Shown piece by piece: positions 11,339-23,002 of a DNA stretch of 64,000 nt. Each line of letters begins with the position of its first letter. Positions within the stretch are counted from its first letter, which is position 1. This DNA is from Panax quinquefolius. Lineage: Eukaryota; Streptophyta; Magnoliopsida; Apiales; Araliaceae. The notes beneath the pieces were generated by a model. That model was not told where the DNA came from and ran no database searches. It worked only from the letters and a program-made list of their open reading frames with translations. Both the position numbers and the translations under genes were made by a program. The stretch is from assembly GCA_020205615.1 (NCBI GenBank), contig CM035171.1:30592281-30656280 (forward strand), in the 5' to 3' direction.

Positions 11339-11604
11339 TAGTTTATTTTTGCTGGCTTGTTTGTTTACTTCTTCCCTTCATCCTCAACCTATGGCCATAT
11401 AGGGATCCTGCAAGACCATGAAACCTGAATATAAGTTAATTTTGATCTTTTGAAGCATGGTTGATAGAATATCAAGAACAATACAATATAATATCTACTT
11501 AATGGCTTATTATATCCTAATTAATCTAAACTCTAATCTAGCTTAGCATGACTAAAGAAATATGAAAAATAAAAAGACGATTGGGTTGCCTCCCAATTAG
11601 TGCT

Positions 11605-12345
11605 TGATTTTAAGTCGTTCAGCCTAACTACTTCCTGTTTTATGGTACGTCTGTCAGTGTGATTGCGATGATGTCCCAATGCCACCCCAATAATGCTTCA
11701 ACCGTTGACCTTGAACGTTTCCAATGGATTTCTACTGTAGAGTTCAACGGCGCCATATGAGAAAACATTTTTGATGGTGAATGGACCCGACCATCGTGAT
11801 TTTAGCTTCACAGGGAACAACCTCAACCTTGAGTTGAAAAGTAGCACTGATTGTCCCAGCTCGAACGTTCGGTTCATGATTTTCTGATCGTGCCATTTTA
11901 TTAGACCTTTTCTTTGTATAACTTCGAGTTCTCGTAAGCTTGAAGACGGAATTCATCGAGCTCGTTTAACTGAAGTAATCTCTTTTCCCCCACAGCTACT
12001 TAATCGAAGTTCAGTTTTTGAATAGCCTAGTAGGACTTATGTTGTAACTCCACATGCAAGTGACAAGCTTTCCCGTATAATAATTGCTATGGTGACATAC
12101 CAATCGGTGTTTTATACGCAGTCCGGTAAGCTCATAGTGCATCGTCCAACTTGAGAGACCAATCCTTTCAATTCAGATTCACTACCTTTTCCAAAATTCT
12201 CTTCACCTCCCTATTCGAAACCTCAGCTTGCCAATTTATTTGGGGATGATACGTTGTAGCTACCTTATGGTTGACCCCATACTTTGCCAAGAGAGCTGTA
12301 AATGTTCTGTTGCAGAAGTGACTACCTTCATCACTTATAATAGCT
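11605..12345 (-). pseudogene. pol: Athila B integrase, C-terminal part
   Basis: This continues the integrase frame that stops at 20933 on the other side of the LARD. On the minus strand it starts [13 protein letters not shown], giving the second catalytic Asp. It goes on through [17 protein letters not shown] and [14 protein letters not shown], giving the catalytic Glu, and runs to the C-terminal domain, where KLTRTRS and SRWSGPFTI-type residues can be read in shifted frames. The pol end motif shared with A and D (AACGACTTAAAATCAAGC and GGGAGGCAACCCAAT, on the minus strand) follows at 11583-11625. Frameshifts scatter it over frames. Confidence 0.72.
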
Positions 12346-12779
12346 CTTTGTGTGAGACCCCGAATTTTATGAAATAAAAGTATTAAATTTTTCTATTTTG
12401 GTAAATAGTTAAATTGATAAAAGTTTAAATTTAAGGGTAATATGTGAATTTTTTTTTTTTGTAATGTAAGCAAGTTGATATAAAATATTCGTTGTGTCGG
12501 TGAATATTCTTTTTGTCGGGGAATATCCGTACGATGGTAAAATCATTGGTGGACCCTACAAGAGAATTATTGTCGGATTAAGAAAATGAAAAAAAAAAAA
12601 TTTATGAAAATAACGGCGGAAGTTTTACCGTTAACTGTTGAAACACCCGGTGTTAAAAGTAAAGTATGTCTGGCGTGGTTGCATAAGAGCAATACTGCAG
12701 TATTGATTATTGATATTTACGTGATAAGTTATTTCAGTTTTGTTTTATTAGTATTATTAATGTAATAAAGCAGAAAAGC

Positions 12780-13020
12780 TTTTTATATAAAATAGAATAC
12801 TTTTATAAAGTTATTCGTTTTATTAGGCTAATAGTAAAATCTTTTATATAAAATGTAATACTTTTATAAAGTTATCTATTTTATTAGATAATAATTAGAA
12901 TATATTATATTTTATTATGCATAGTGTTTGTATAGTGACTGCATGGTGTTTGCATAGTAAATTCTTTTATAAAGTTATTCGTTTTATTAGATTATAAATA
13001 GAATATATTTTATTTTATTT
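12780..13020 (+). repeat. Promoter-proximal imperfect repeats in LARD U3
   Basis: The block CTTTTATAAAGTTATTCG followed by TTTTATTAG occurs three times (about 12800, 12860 and 12965) with related AT-rich spacers such as AGAATATATTATATTTTATT. The array ends roughly 100 bp upstream of the TATA box. The second LTR keeps the same arrangement at 17215-17450. Confidence 0.75.
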
Positions 13021-13105
13021 AAAAGAATTTGTTTTAAATATGGACCGTTAGATTAAATAAATCAATCTGGACCGTTCATGAGTTAGTTACTATGCAGTCC
13101 ATTTT

Positions 13106-13122
13106 TCTATAAATAGAAGCTC
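13106..13122 (+). promoter_or_regulatory. TATA box of the LARD 5' LTR
   Basis: TTTCTATAAATAGAAGCTC lies at the probable U3/R boundary, followed by a CT-rich leader (CATTCCTTCATTATATC). The second LTR has the identical box near 17540. Confidence 0.75.
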
Positions 13123-14867
13123 ATTCCTTCATTATATCTTACGAATTCACTGAAACTCTAGAGAGATAAACTATAGAGAAAAAGAAGAAAAGTATTCTAC
13201 TACTTCACTACTCATATATCTAGTACTCTTCTTCTTAAGGTAGGGGATATTATTTGTTGTACTCGTAAGAGGTATTATTATTTTTTTGTTCATGAAGAGA
13301 ACTTCTGTTATTCCATTCATTATTATTCTGTTGGAATAACCTGTATACGCGGGCTACCCTATACTTGGTGAAATTCTTTTGTTATTCCATTCTTTATTAT
13401 TCTGTTGGAACATCATCGTATGCATGCGTTTTCTACGGACCGGGTTCCATCTTTACTACTACTCTATTTGGAATATCACATGCATGCGTTTTTAATGGGA
13501 CCTAGTTCCGTATTTATTATTCTGTTGGGAATAACCTGTCTGTGCGGTCTTTATCGCATGTATGGTGAATCCTTCTGTTATTCCATTCTATATTATTCTG
13601 TTGGAATAACCTGTCTATGTGGATTACCACATGCATGATGAACGATCCTTTGTATTTCATTCCTTGTTAAATTGTGGAAATAATCAATTTATGTGGATTA
13701 TGATGAAAGTCATAATAAAAGCATTAGACTAATGAAAATCATGGGTATATGTGGTATTAGTAAGTGTTATGATGAGTTATGTTGGTTATTATGTGAAAAC
13801 ATGAAAGTTTCTTAGAAATCACAAAGGGTTGAAAAATCAGATTTTGGTGAAAATGGAACATGAAATTCAATTGACCATATCTCGTATTATATTTCGAATT
13901 TTTGAGTGTGGTCAAGTTCTAGAGTTAGGTCTATGAGTTTTGTAACTTATCCAAGTGGAATCACTGGAAAAGGTGTTGTAGATTTTTGTGTGGACTGATT
14001 TTAGCAAAGTACGAAAAACTGCAAAATATAAAAAAGGCTGCTGCCACAATTTTAAAAGGTTGTTTCGGCCAGTTAATTTGTGAGAAAACTTCTGGCCTTT
14101 TGAGACATGAAAGTATATTGTATAACGTACCTCCTGTCCAAAAATGAGCTCATTCCGACTTAAAATGAGCAAGTTATGACCATTTCAATATTTAGGTTTT
14201 TTTGACGAAAAATGCTATAACCGGAGTTCTATAACTCCGATGACCATGAAATTTAAACTGGATGCTCATGTACATGTGTAAGATCCTGCCAAGATTTTGG
14301 GAATTTCTGGAGTTAACCGTGAGGTAGCTAATTTCTTAAGGAATTAATTAGAAATTGATTTTTGAAAAATAGTAAATGAATTTTAAAAATGTCAAGAAAA
14401 ATATATGTTCAATATGGGACTATATTATGCTAAATCCCAGAAAAGAATAATTTTTGGGACTAATTTGGTATTTTTAATGAAAATAGTTTACCTACGAACA
14501 TATGAGTTAAATATATTATGTGGAGTTGAATAATTGGTAAATAGGATTTTATGGCTTGAAAATCCTATATAAGGTATATGCAGATTTTTGATGAGTAATT
14601 TGATTATTGGTGATGAAGTCTTATGAGTATGGCATTTTGAATGATTAAATGCATTATTTGGAAAAGTGTAAACAATTAAATTAAATTGTTTATAAGTTTA
14701 AGGAGTGATTAGAATATTGTTATAATATTAACAATATTAGATTATAATTTTATTAAGTGATTGGTAATGTTTGGATAAATTTAAAGTTTTTAATATTTAT
14801 CCTTGATTTAGTTTGACTAATGCTTATAATATTGTCATCATCCTCATGCTTATATTATGTTGAAAGT

Positions 14868-15276
14868 CATCTGTGGCCTGTAGTGCATAGATGGACTTAG
14901 TATGATTATGACCTGGGATTATTCGGTATAATCATAACTGTAATGTTACAAATGATGTGGAAAAAAGTCCTCATTGGCTCAGAGTGCATTGATGATGATG
15001 AGTTTTGGTATGATTATGGCTATATGATTCTCTTTGGGTAGTAGTGCAAAGATGAATTTTTTTATAGCATGATCAGGACCGTTAATGAAAACATGATTAT
15101 CTTTGGCCATAGTGCATGGATAATTCGTGGTCGTGATACTAAAGAATATTCTTGGCCTGTAGTGCATGGATGATTCGATGATGTGGATTAATTATTGAGC
15201 TGAGTCTCTGCAATGAAATATTAATTCATGGATGTGATAATAATGAATATCTTTGGCCATAGTGCAAAGATGATTT
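14868..15276 (+). repeat. Array of six short hairpin motifs in LARD 5' LTR
   Basis: Six copies of a motif with core TTGGCC(A/G)TAGTGCA lie at about 14868, 14970, 15030, 15098, 15148 and 15249, with diverged spacers. In the best copy, stem ATCTTTG (15249-15255), loop GCCATAGTG and stem CAAAGAT (15265-15271) form a perfect 7-bp hairpin. The others have shorter or mismatched stems. The second LTR has the same six at 19370-19776. Confidence 0.8.
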
Positions 15277-16430
15277 AATGATTAAGAGTAGGAATTTTGA
15301 TTTGGTATAACCATGATTTTTGATGTTTCAAGTGAAGACAGGTGATGAAAATTATCTTCGTCCTGTGTGCGAAGAGGAATTTAGAATCACAATTGTGATT
15401 ATGAGTTATTCACATGATCGTGGACGGGAATTGTTGATTGATGTTACAGGGATAAAACATTATTGGTGGACTTTTAACATAGAGAAGATAATAGACCTTA
15501 TGGTCTATTTGACTCTTCTAATGGATTGCTCGTTCCGCTGCAACTATGGTTGAAAACTTTTATCATCTACCATACGTTCTAAATCTCTGATTTATTAATG
15601 ATGAAGGCTATTGATGGTGTAAATTGGATTTAGTCTTAATATTCTTTACTGGGCTAGTTGTGCTCACCCTTTCTACTTCACAATTTCTTTCAGGTAATAA
15701 GAGTGTTGCCGGGTCGAGCGGGGATAACAGGGGAATAGAACAGTGGTCTCTAGCTGTGGAGGTTCTCCTTAAACAGTATAGAAAAGTGTGTTGTATTCTA
15801 TACAACATTTAGTAGTTATAATTGGTGAATCAAATAGGGTGAGATGAACCCAACATTGGAAGGGTGTTTTGCCACTATCATACAAGATGTCTAATGGCAT
15901 ACAACCTCGTGTTATCATAAGATGTGGTTATGCGCATTCACTTCTTTGAGTATATCTACGGGCACTACCTATATGATCTTGGAGTTTATTTGAAATATAA
16001 TATTCACTTGGAGACAGTGGAGATAGTTATATGTCAAGAGAAGACTCACCATTGGAAAGAAGATGATAGTAATCTTCTCGTTTTTCTTTGGGGTCTATTG
16101 GGTTAACCAAGGATAATTCTGTGGCCATATGATATCTATTATAATCTAAACGCATGGCCTCCCATGTACGAAGGTTTCCTTGAGCACTTCCCAAAGATTT
16201 TAATTTCTAAAATAGTTTTTGACTATACTTTTATGTAAAGTACCATTATAAGGTTGTGGTCGAGGCACCATGAGAGTTACATACATTTGTATTAAAACTC
16301 ACAGCTAACCGTGGTCGTGTTCTAGACAACAACTCAACAGTTGTATAAATAAAGTTGTATTTGAATTTTGTACCATGTATCTGGTGACTCAGAATGGGTG
16401 ATGTATACGTAATTTTGGGGGTGCCACAGT

Positions 16431-16442
16431 TGGTATCAGAAC
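16431..16442 (+). promoter_or_regulatory. Primer binding site of the LARD
   Basis: TGGTATCAGAAC starts two bases after the 5' LTR end. It matches the initiator tRNA-Met site except near its end (the usual form is TGGTATCAGAGC). Confidence 0.8.
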
Positions 16443-16749
16443 TTAGGGATATGGTCGCTGGCGGAGAAAAGAGTCTAGAACTAGGAGGGGAGAGATGAGT
16501 TATATACTTCGCTAGTGTGTGACTTACCTAAGCTGAAATTGTTTACTTGATAAATTGACAAATTGTGATATGTCAATTGACCTTTGTTTTGAATATATAT
16601 TCTAGAATGATATCTGAAATACAGGAGATGAGCAATGGAAAAATCATGATACAGAGGATATAACCGGGAAGGTACAATCCGAAAAGAAAATAAGGTATTC
16701 TCATCTTTTTGAATATCAGGTACGTACGTAAATTTCGAGGGCGAAATTT

Positions 16750-16765
16750 CATAAGGAGGGGTGAT
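16750..16765 (+). promoter_or_regulatory. Polypurine tract of the LARD
   Basis: CATAAGGAGGGGTGAT immediately precedes the second LTR (TGTGAGACC at 16766), where plus-strand DNA synthesis would be primed. The hairpin just upstream is a feature often seen in front of the PPT in Tekay/Del-type elements. Confidence 0.8.
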
Positions 16766-18542
16766 TGTGAGACCCCGAATTTTATGAAATAAAAGTATTA
16801 AATTTTTCTATTTCGGTAAATAGTTAAATTGATAAAAGTTTAAAGTTAAGGGTAATATTTGAAATTTTTTTTTGTAATGTAAGCAAGTTGATATAAAATA
16901 TTCGTTGTGTCGGGGAATATTTGATTAGTCGGGGAATATTCTTTTTGTCGGGGAATATCCGTACGATGGTACAATCATTGGTGGACCCCACAACGAAATT
17001 ATTGTCAGATTGAGAAAACGACAAAAATATTTTTATGAAAATAACGGCGGAAGTTTTACCATTAACTGTTGAAACACCCGGTGTTAAAAGTGCGATGAAT
17101 CTGCGTGGTTGCATAGTAGCACACGGTATTGATTATTGATGCTTACGTGATAAGTTACTCAGTTTTGTTTTATTAGTATTATTAATGTAATAAAAGCGGA
17201 AAAGTTTTTTATATAAAAGCAGAATACTTTTATAAAGTTATTCGTTTTATTAGGCTAATAGTAAAATCTTTTTTTATATAAAATGTAATACTTTTATAAA
17301 GTTATCTGTTTTTATTAGATAATAATTAGAATATATTATATTTTATTATGCATAGTATTTTGCATAGTGCTGCGCATAGTGTTTCAGATAGTAAAATCTT
17401 TTATAAAGTTATTCATTTTATTAGATTATAAATAGAATATATTATATTTTATTTTAAAGAATTTGCATTAAATATGGATTGTCAAATTAAAGTAAATCGT
17501 CGGACTGTTCATCATGAGTTAGTTTTATATCTGATCCATTTTTCTATAAATAGAAGCTCATTCCTTCATTATATCTTATTTAATTCAATTGAAACTCTAC
17601 AGAGATAAACTATAGAGAGAAAGAATAAAAGTATTCTCGCTACTTCACTACTCATATATCCAATACTCTTCTTCTTAAGGTAGGGATATTATTTGTTGTA
17701 TTACTCGTAAAGGGGTATTTTTTTTTGTTCATGAAGAGAACTTACATTATTCCATTCTTTATTATTCTATCGGAATAACTCAGATATCTGGCTACCCTAT
17801 ACTTGGTGAAATTCTTCATTATTCCATTCTTTATTATTCTATTGGAACATCACATTCATGCGCGTTTACTGGGGGACCGGTTTAAATCTTTACTATTCTG
17901 GCTGGAATATCGTCGTGCATGCGTTTTACGTCGGACCTGGTTCCGTATTTATTATTTTGTTGGGAATAACCTGTCTGTGTGGTCTCTATCGCATGCATGG
18001 TGAATCCTTCTATTATTCCATTCTTTATTATTCTGTTGGAATAACCTGTCTATGTGGATTACCACATGCATGGTGAACGATCCTTTGTATTTCATTCCTT
18101 GTTAAATTGTGAAAATGATCTATTTACGTGGATAATGATGAAAGTCATAATAAAAGCATTGGACTAATGAAAATCATGGGTATATGTGGTATTAGTAAGT
18201 GTTATGATGAGTTATGTTGGTTATTATGTGAAAACATGAAAGTTTCTTAGAATACACAAAGGGTTGAAAAATCAGATTTTGGTGAAAATGGAACATGAAA
18301 TTCAATTGACCATATCTCGTATTATACTTCGAATTTTTGAGTGTGGTCAAGTTCTAGAGTTAGGTCTATGAGTTTTGTAACTTATCCAAGTGGAATCACT
18401 GGAAAAGGTGTTGTAGATTTTCGTGTGGACTGATTTTAGCAAAGTACGAAAAATTGTAAAATATGAAAAAGGCTACTGCCACGCTTTTAAAAGGGCTGTT
18501 CCGGCTGCTTAATTTGTGAGAAAAATTCTGGCCTTTTGGGAC

Positions 18543-18680
18543 ATGAAAGTATATGGTATATAGTACCTCCTGTCCAAAAATGAGCTCATTCCGACTTAAA
18601 ATGAGCAAGTTATGAAAGTATATTGTATAACGTACCTCCTGTCCAAAAATGAGCTCATTCCGACTTAAAATGAGCAAGTT
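18543..18680 (+). repeat. 69-bp tandem duplication unique to the LARD 3' LTR
   Basis: Units 18543-18611 and 18612-18680 both start ATGAAAGTATAT and contain GTCCAAAAATGAGCTCATTC. The 5' LTR has one unit (starting near 14107). The duplication therefore arose after the element inserted, or was present in only one parental LTR. Confidence 0.88.
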
Positions 18681-19369
18681 ATGACCATTTCAATATTTAG
18701 GTTTTTTTGACGAAAAATGCTATAACCGGAGTTCTATAACTCCGATGACCATGAAATTTAAACTGGAAGCTCAAGTTAACATGTGTAAGATCCTACCAAG
18801 ATTTGGGAATTTTTGGAGTTAATCGTGAGGTAGCTAATTTCTTAAGGAATTAATTAGAAATTAATTTTTGAAAAATAGTAAATGAATTTTAAAAATGTCA
18901 AGAAAAATATATGTTCAATATGGGACTATATTATGCTAAATCCCAGAAAGAAATAATTTTTGGGACTGATTTGGTATTTTTCATGAAAATAGTTTAGCTA
19001 CGAACATATGAGTTAAATATGTTATGTGGATTTGAAGAATTGGTAAATAGGATTTTATAGCTTGGAAATCCTATATAAGGTATATGCAGATTTTTGATGA
19101 GTAATTTGATTATTGGTGATGAAATCTTATGAGTATGGCATTTTGAATGATTAAATACATTATTTGGAAAAGTGTAAACAATTAAATTAAATTGTTTATA
19201 AGTTTAAGGAGTGATTAGAATATTGTTATAATATTAACAATATTAGATTATAATTTTATTAAGTGATTGATAATGTTTAGATAAATTTAAAGTCTTTAAT
19301 ATTTATCCTTGATTTAGTTTAACTAATGCTTATAATATTGTCATCATCCTCATGTTTATATTATGTTGA

Positions 19370-19776
19370 AAGTCATCTGTGGCATGTAGTGCATAGATGG
19401 ACTTGGTATGATTATGACCAGGGATTATTCGGTATAATCATAACCGTAATTTTACAAATAATGTGGAAAAAGTCCTTATTGGCCCGTAGTGCATTGATGC
19501 ATAGTTTTGGTATGATTAAGGCTATGGATTCTCTTTAGCCATAGTGCAAAGATGAATTGTTTTATGGCATGATCAGGACCGTTAATGAAAACACGATTAT
19601 CTTTGGCCGTAGTGTATGGATAATTCGTGGTCGTGATACTAAAGAATATCCTTGGCCTGTAGTGCATGGTTGATTCGATGATGTGGATTAATTATTGAGC
19701 TGAGTCTCTACAATGAAATATTAATTCATGGATGTGATAATAATGAATATCTTTGGCCGTAGTGCAAAGATGATTT
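19370..19776 (+). repeat. Hairpin motif array in LARD 3' LTR
   Basis: Six copies of the TTGGCC(A/G)TAGTGCA motif correspond to those in the 5' LTR. The last copy has stem ATCTTTG and stem CAAAGAT around loop GCCGTAGTG. The loop base differs from the 5' LTR (A to G) while the stem is unchanged. The copy near 19535 reads CTTTAGCCATAGTGCAAAG and is better preserved here than in the 5' LTR. Confidence 0.78.
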
Positions 19777-20932
19777 AATGATTACGAGCAGGAATTTTGA
19801 TTTGGTATAACCATGATTTTTGATGTTTCAAGTGAAGACAGGTGATGAAAATTATCTTCGTCCTGTGTGCGAAGAGGAATTTAGAATCACAATTGTGATT
19901 ATGAGTTATTCACATGATCGTGGACGGAAAATGTTGATTGATGTTACAGGGATAAAACATTATTGGTGGACTTTTAACATAGAGAAGATAATAGTCCTTA
20001 TGGTCTATTTGACTCTTCTAATGGATTGCTCGTTCCGCTGCAACTATGGTTGAAAACTTTTATCATCTACCATACGTTCTAAATCTCTGATTTATTAATG
20101 ATGAAGGCTATTGATGGTGTAAAATGACTTTAGTCATTATATTCTTTACTGAGCTAATTGTGCTCACCCTTTCTGCTTCACAATTTCTTTCAGGTAATAA
20201 GAGTGTTGCCGGGTCGAGCGGGGATAACAGAAGAATAGAACAGTGGTCTCTAGTTGGGGAGGTTCTCCCTAAACAGTATGGAAAAGTGTGTTGTATTCTA
20301 TACAACATTTAGTAGTTATATTTGGTGAATCAAATAGGGTGAGGTGAACCCAACTTTGGAAGGGTGTTTTGCCACTATCATACAAGATGTCTAATGACAT
20401 ATAACCTCGTGTTATCATAAGACAGGGTTGTGCGCATCCACTTGCTGAGTATATCTTCGGGCACTACCTATATGATCTTGGAGTTTATTTGAAATATAAT
20501 ATTCACTTGGAGACAGTGGAGATAGTTATATGTCAAGAGAAGACTCGCCATTGGAAAGAAGATGATAGTAATCTTCTCATTTTTCTTTGGGGTCTATTGG
20601 GTCAACCAAGGATAATTATGTGGCCATATGATATCTATTATAATCTAGACGCATGGCCTCCCATGTACGAAGGTTTCTTTGAGCACTTCCCAAAGATTTT
20701 AATTTCTAAAACATTTTTTGACTATACTTTTATGTAAAGTACCATTATAAGGTTGTGGTCGAGGCACCATAAGAGTTACATACATTTGTATTAAAACTCA
20801 CAGCTAACTGTGTTCGTGTTCTATACGACAGCTCAACAGTTGTATAAATAAATTTGTATTTGAATTTTGTACCATGTATCTGGCGACTCAGAATGGGTGA
20901 TGTATACCTAATTTTGGGGGCGTCACACTTTG

Positions 20933-21600
20933 CGTGCCAAATCTCATAAAAATATTCTTCTGCAAAAATTTGAGAACCACTTTAGCATCGTTAGTCAGGA
21001 GTGCTACAGCTTCCACCCGCTTTGATACATAATCCACCGCAAGCAAAATGTACTGATCGATAAATGTGGAAGGGAATGGCCCCATTAAATCTATGCCCCA
21101 TATATCTAAAATCTCGACTTCTAAAATAGTTTAAAGTGGCATCTCATTCCTTTTCGATATGTTGCCCACCCGTTGACATCTATAACAAGTTTTAACAAAT
21201 TGGTGGGCGTCTTTAAATAATGTAGGCCAATAAAACCCGGCTTGAGGCACTTTTGTCGTTGTTCTCTCACTACCATAGTGTCCCTCATACGTCGATGAGT
21301 TGTATTCATGCAGTATGTTCCTCACTTCACTGTAGGGCACACATCTTCTGATCATCTTGTCGGCGCACTGTTTTAATAAGTAAGGCTCATCCCACATATA
21401 CCACTTGACGTCATGAAGAAACTTCTTTTTTTGTTGTCGTGTAAGATCAGGGGGAAAAATGTTGCTCACTAGATAATTCGCGAAGTCCGCGTACTATGGA
21501 AATTTTATATTTATCCCAAACAGTTGCTCATCCGGGAATGACTCGTTGATTACATACTTGTCCTCTTCCTTTTAATTCTGATTTTCCAGCCTAGACAAAT
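20933..21600 (-). pseudogene. pol: Athila B integrase, N-terminal part
   Basis: On the minus strand this holds the zinc-binding region (HYGSERTTTKVPQ, FVKTCYRCQRVGNIS) and the start of the core ([37 protein letters not shown]), ending at the LARD insertion. The first catalytic Asp in GIDLMG is intact, unlike copy A. Stops at 21131-21133 and 21494-21496 replace a Gln and a Trp codon judged from copy A. Confidence 0.82.
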
Positions 21601-23002
21601 GATCGGCGACTTAGTTTTTCGTCCCCTTTCTATCCTTTATTTCTAAATCAAACTCTTGTAAAAGGAGAATCCATCGGATAAGGCATGGCTTAGCATCTTT
21701 CTTCGAAATTAAGTGTCGAATGGTCGAGTGATCTATATAAACTACTACCTTTGTCCTGATCAAATACGCCCGGAATTTATCGAATGCATACATCACTGCA
21801 AGCAATTCCTTTTTCGTAGTTGTGTAGTTCATTTGAGTCTCTGTGAGCATCTTACTTGCATAATATATCGCATGAAATACCTTCTCTCGGCGTTAACCCA
21901 AAATAGCCCCAACTGCATAGTCGTTTGCATCACATATTAATTCGAAGGGCATGGTCCAATCCGGCGCGATAATGACGAGAGTTGTGGTTAATTTCTTCTT
22001 CAACAACTCGAATGCTAATTTACACTCCTCCTCAAACTTTAAAACTGAATCCTTCGCTAAAAGACTGCACAGAGGTTTTGCAATTTTAGAGAAGTCTTTT
22101 ATAAATCGTCTGTAAAACCCAGCATGCCCCAGTAAACTTCTAATTCCCTTAACTAAACTTGTTGGAGGAAGCATTTCAATTGTTTCCAACTTCGCTTTAT
22201 CAACCTCTAATCCTTGAGCCGAGACCTTGTGCCCCAAAAGTATGCCTTCTTCAACCATGAAGTGGCACTTTTCCCAGTTAAGTACCAGATTTGTGTATGT
22301 GCATCTTTATAACACCATCACCAAATTCTCTAGGCACGCATCAAAATCATCCCCATAGACAGAGAAGTCGTCCACATTTTTCTCTACCATGTTTGAGAAG
22401 ATGGCCATCATACACCTCTAGAAGGTAGCGGGTGCATTACACAAGCCGAATGACATTCTCTTGAATGCGAATATGTCGTATGGGCACGTGAATTTAGTCT
22501 TCTCTTGATCTTCAAGTGTAATGACGATCTGATTATTACCCAAATATCCATCCAATAAGCAGTAGTACTCATGTCCCGCTAATCTGTCCAACATCTGATT
22601 GATAAAGGGCAAAGGAAAGTGATCTTTGCGGGTTGCCTTATTCAACTTTCTATAGTCCATGCAAACCCTCCAACCAGTCACTGTCCTTGTCGGAATTAGC
22701 TCATTGTCATCATTCTAAACCACGGTCATTCCACCCTTTTTTGGCACACATTGCACCGGACTGACCCACATACTGTCTGAAATCGGGTAAATGATACCCG
22801 TATCCAACCATTTTAGGATTTCTTTCTTAACCACTTCTTTCATGATTGGGTTAAGCCGTCTCTGTTGCTCCACTGTCGGTCTAGCATCGTCTTCCATCAA
22901 AATTTTATGCATGCAAAAGGATGGGCTGATTCCTTTGATATCTGTAATTGTCCATCCTATAGCCAATTTGTGGTCCCTAAGCACTCTCAGCAACTTTTCT
23001 TC
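21601..23002 (-). pseudogene. pol: Athila B reverse transcriptase and RNase H
   Basis: Reading on the minus strand: MKEVVKKEILKWLDTGIIYPI, VCMDYRKLNKATRKDHFPLPF, YCLLDGYLGNNQIVI, FAFKRMSFGLCNAPATF, then a D-rich active site region near 22360, [20 protein letters not shown] and RNase H ([53 protein letters not shown]). The order and motifs are those of Ty3/gypsy RT-RNase H. Stops at 21611, 21893, 22307, 22418 and 22715 each sit where copy A has Gln. Apart from stops the sequence is well preserved, so inactivation looks fairly recent. Confidence 0.88.

Larger units (their letters stand above)
12351..16428 (+). mobile_element. 5' LTR of the LARD
   Basis: This 4078-bp repeat contains a TATA box (CTATAAATAGAAG near 13111), repeated U3 blocks at about 12780-13010, a set of related blocks with TATTATTCTGTTGGAATAA at 13290-13640 and the hairpin array at 14868-15276. 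A block CATTCCGACTTAAAATGAG then AAGTTATGACCATT lies at 14151-14190. Short frames inside the two LTRs are not recognisable, and those compared differ between the copies, so I call none coding. It ends GGGGGTGCCACA next to the PBS. Confidence 0.92.
16429..16765 (+). other. 337-bp internal region of the LARD
   Basis: This is all that separates the two LTRs. It starts GTTGGTATCAGAACTTAGG; the TGGTATCAGA core is the PBS. It ends in a hairpin (AAATTTCG, AGGG, CGAAATTT near 16730-16750) and a polypurine tract. No open frame of useful length is present and no gag remnant is recognisable, so packaging and reverse transcription must be supplied by another element. Confidence 0.9.
12351..20927 (+). mobile_element. 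LARD: giant-LTR non-autonomous retrotransposon, 8577 bp
   Basis: Two long, nearly identical direct repeats (12351-16428, 4078 bp; 16766-20927, 4162 bp) start TGTGAGACCCCGAATTTT and end in CCACA or TCACA. They flank only 337 bp that hold a PBS and a polypurine tract but no gene. A 5-bp target duplication CTTTG lies at 12346-12350 and 20928-20932. It sits between the first and second catalytic residues of the Athila B integrase. The 3' motif (AAATTTCG-AGGG-CGAAATTT hairpin, then AAGGAGGGGTGAT) resembles Tekay/Del chromoviruses, which may supply the proteins. LTRs make up about 96% of the element. Confidence 0.93.
16766..20927 (+). mobile_element. 3' LTR of the LARD
   Basis: This 4162-bp copy is closely similar to the 5' LTR with scattered substitutions and small indels. 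Most of the length difference comes from a 69-bp tandem duplication at 18543-18680 that the 5' copy lacks. Its TATA box lies near 17540 and its hairpin array at 19370-19776. It ends GGGGGCGTCACA, followed by the target duplication CTTTG. Confidence 0.92.

Noticed and set aside
18396..18677. Minus-strand frame with a repeated protein segment as a repeat protein
   Set aside because: The protein repeat is only the 69-bp LTR duplication read in one frame.
12351..20927. Segmental duplication instead of an LTR element
   Set aside because: PBS and PPT between the repeats, TG..CA ends and a 5-bp target duplication show a retrotransposon.
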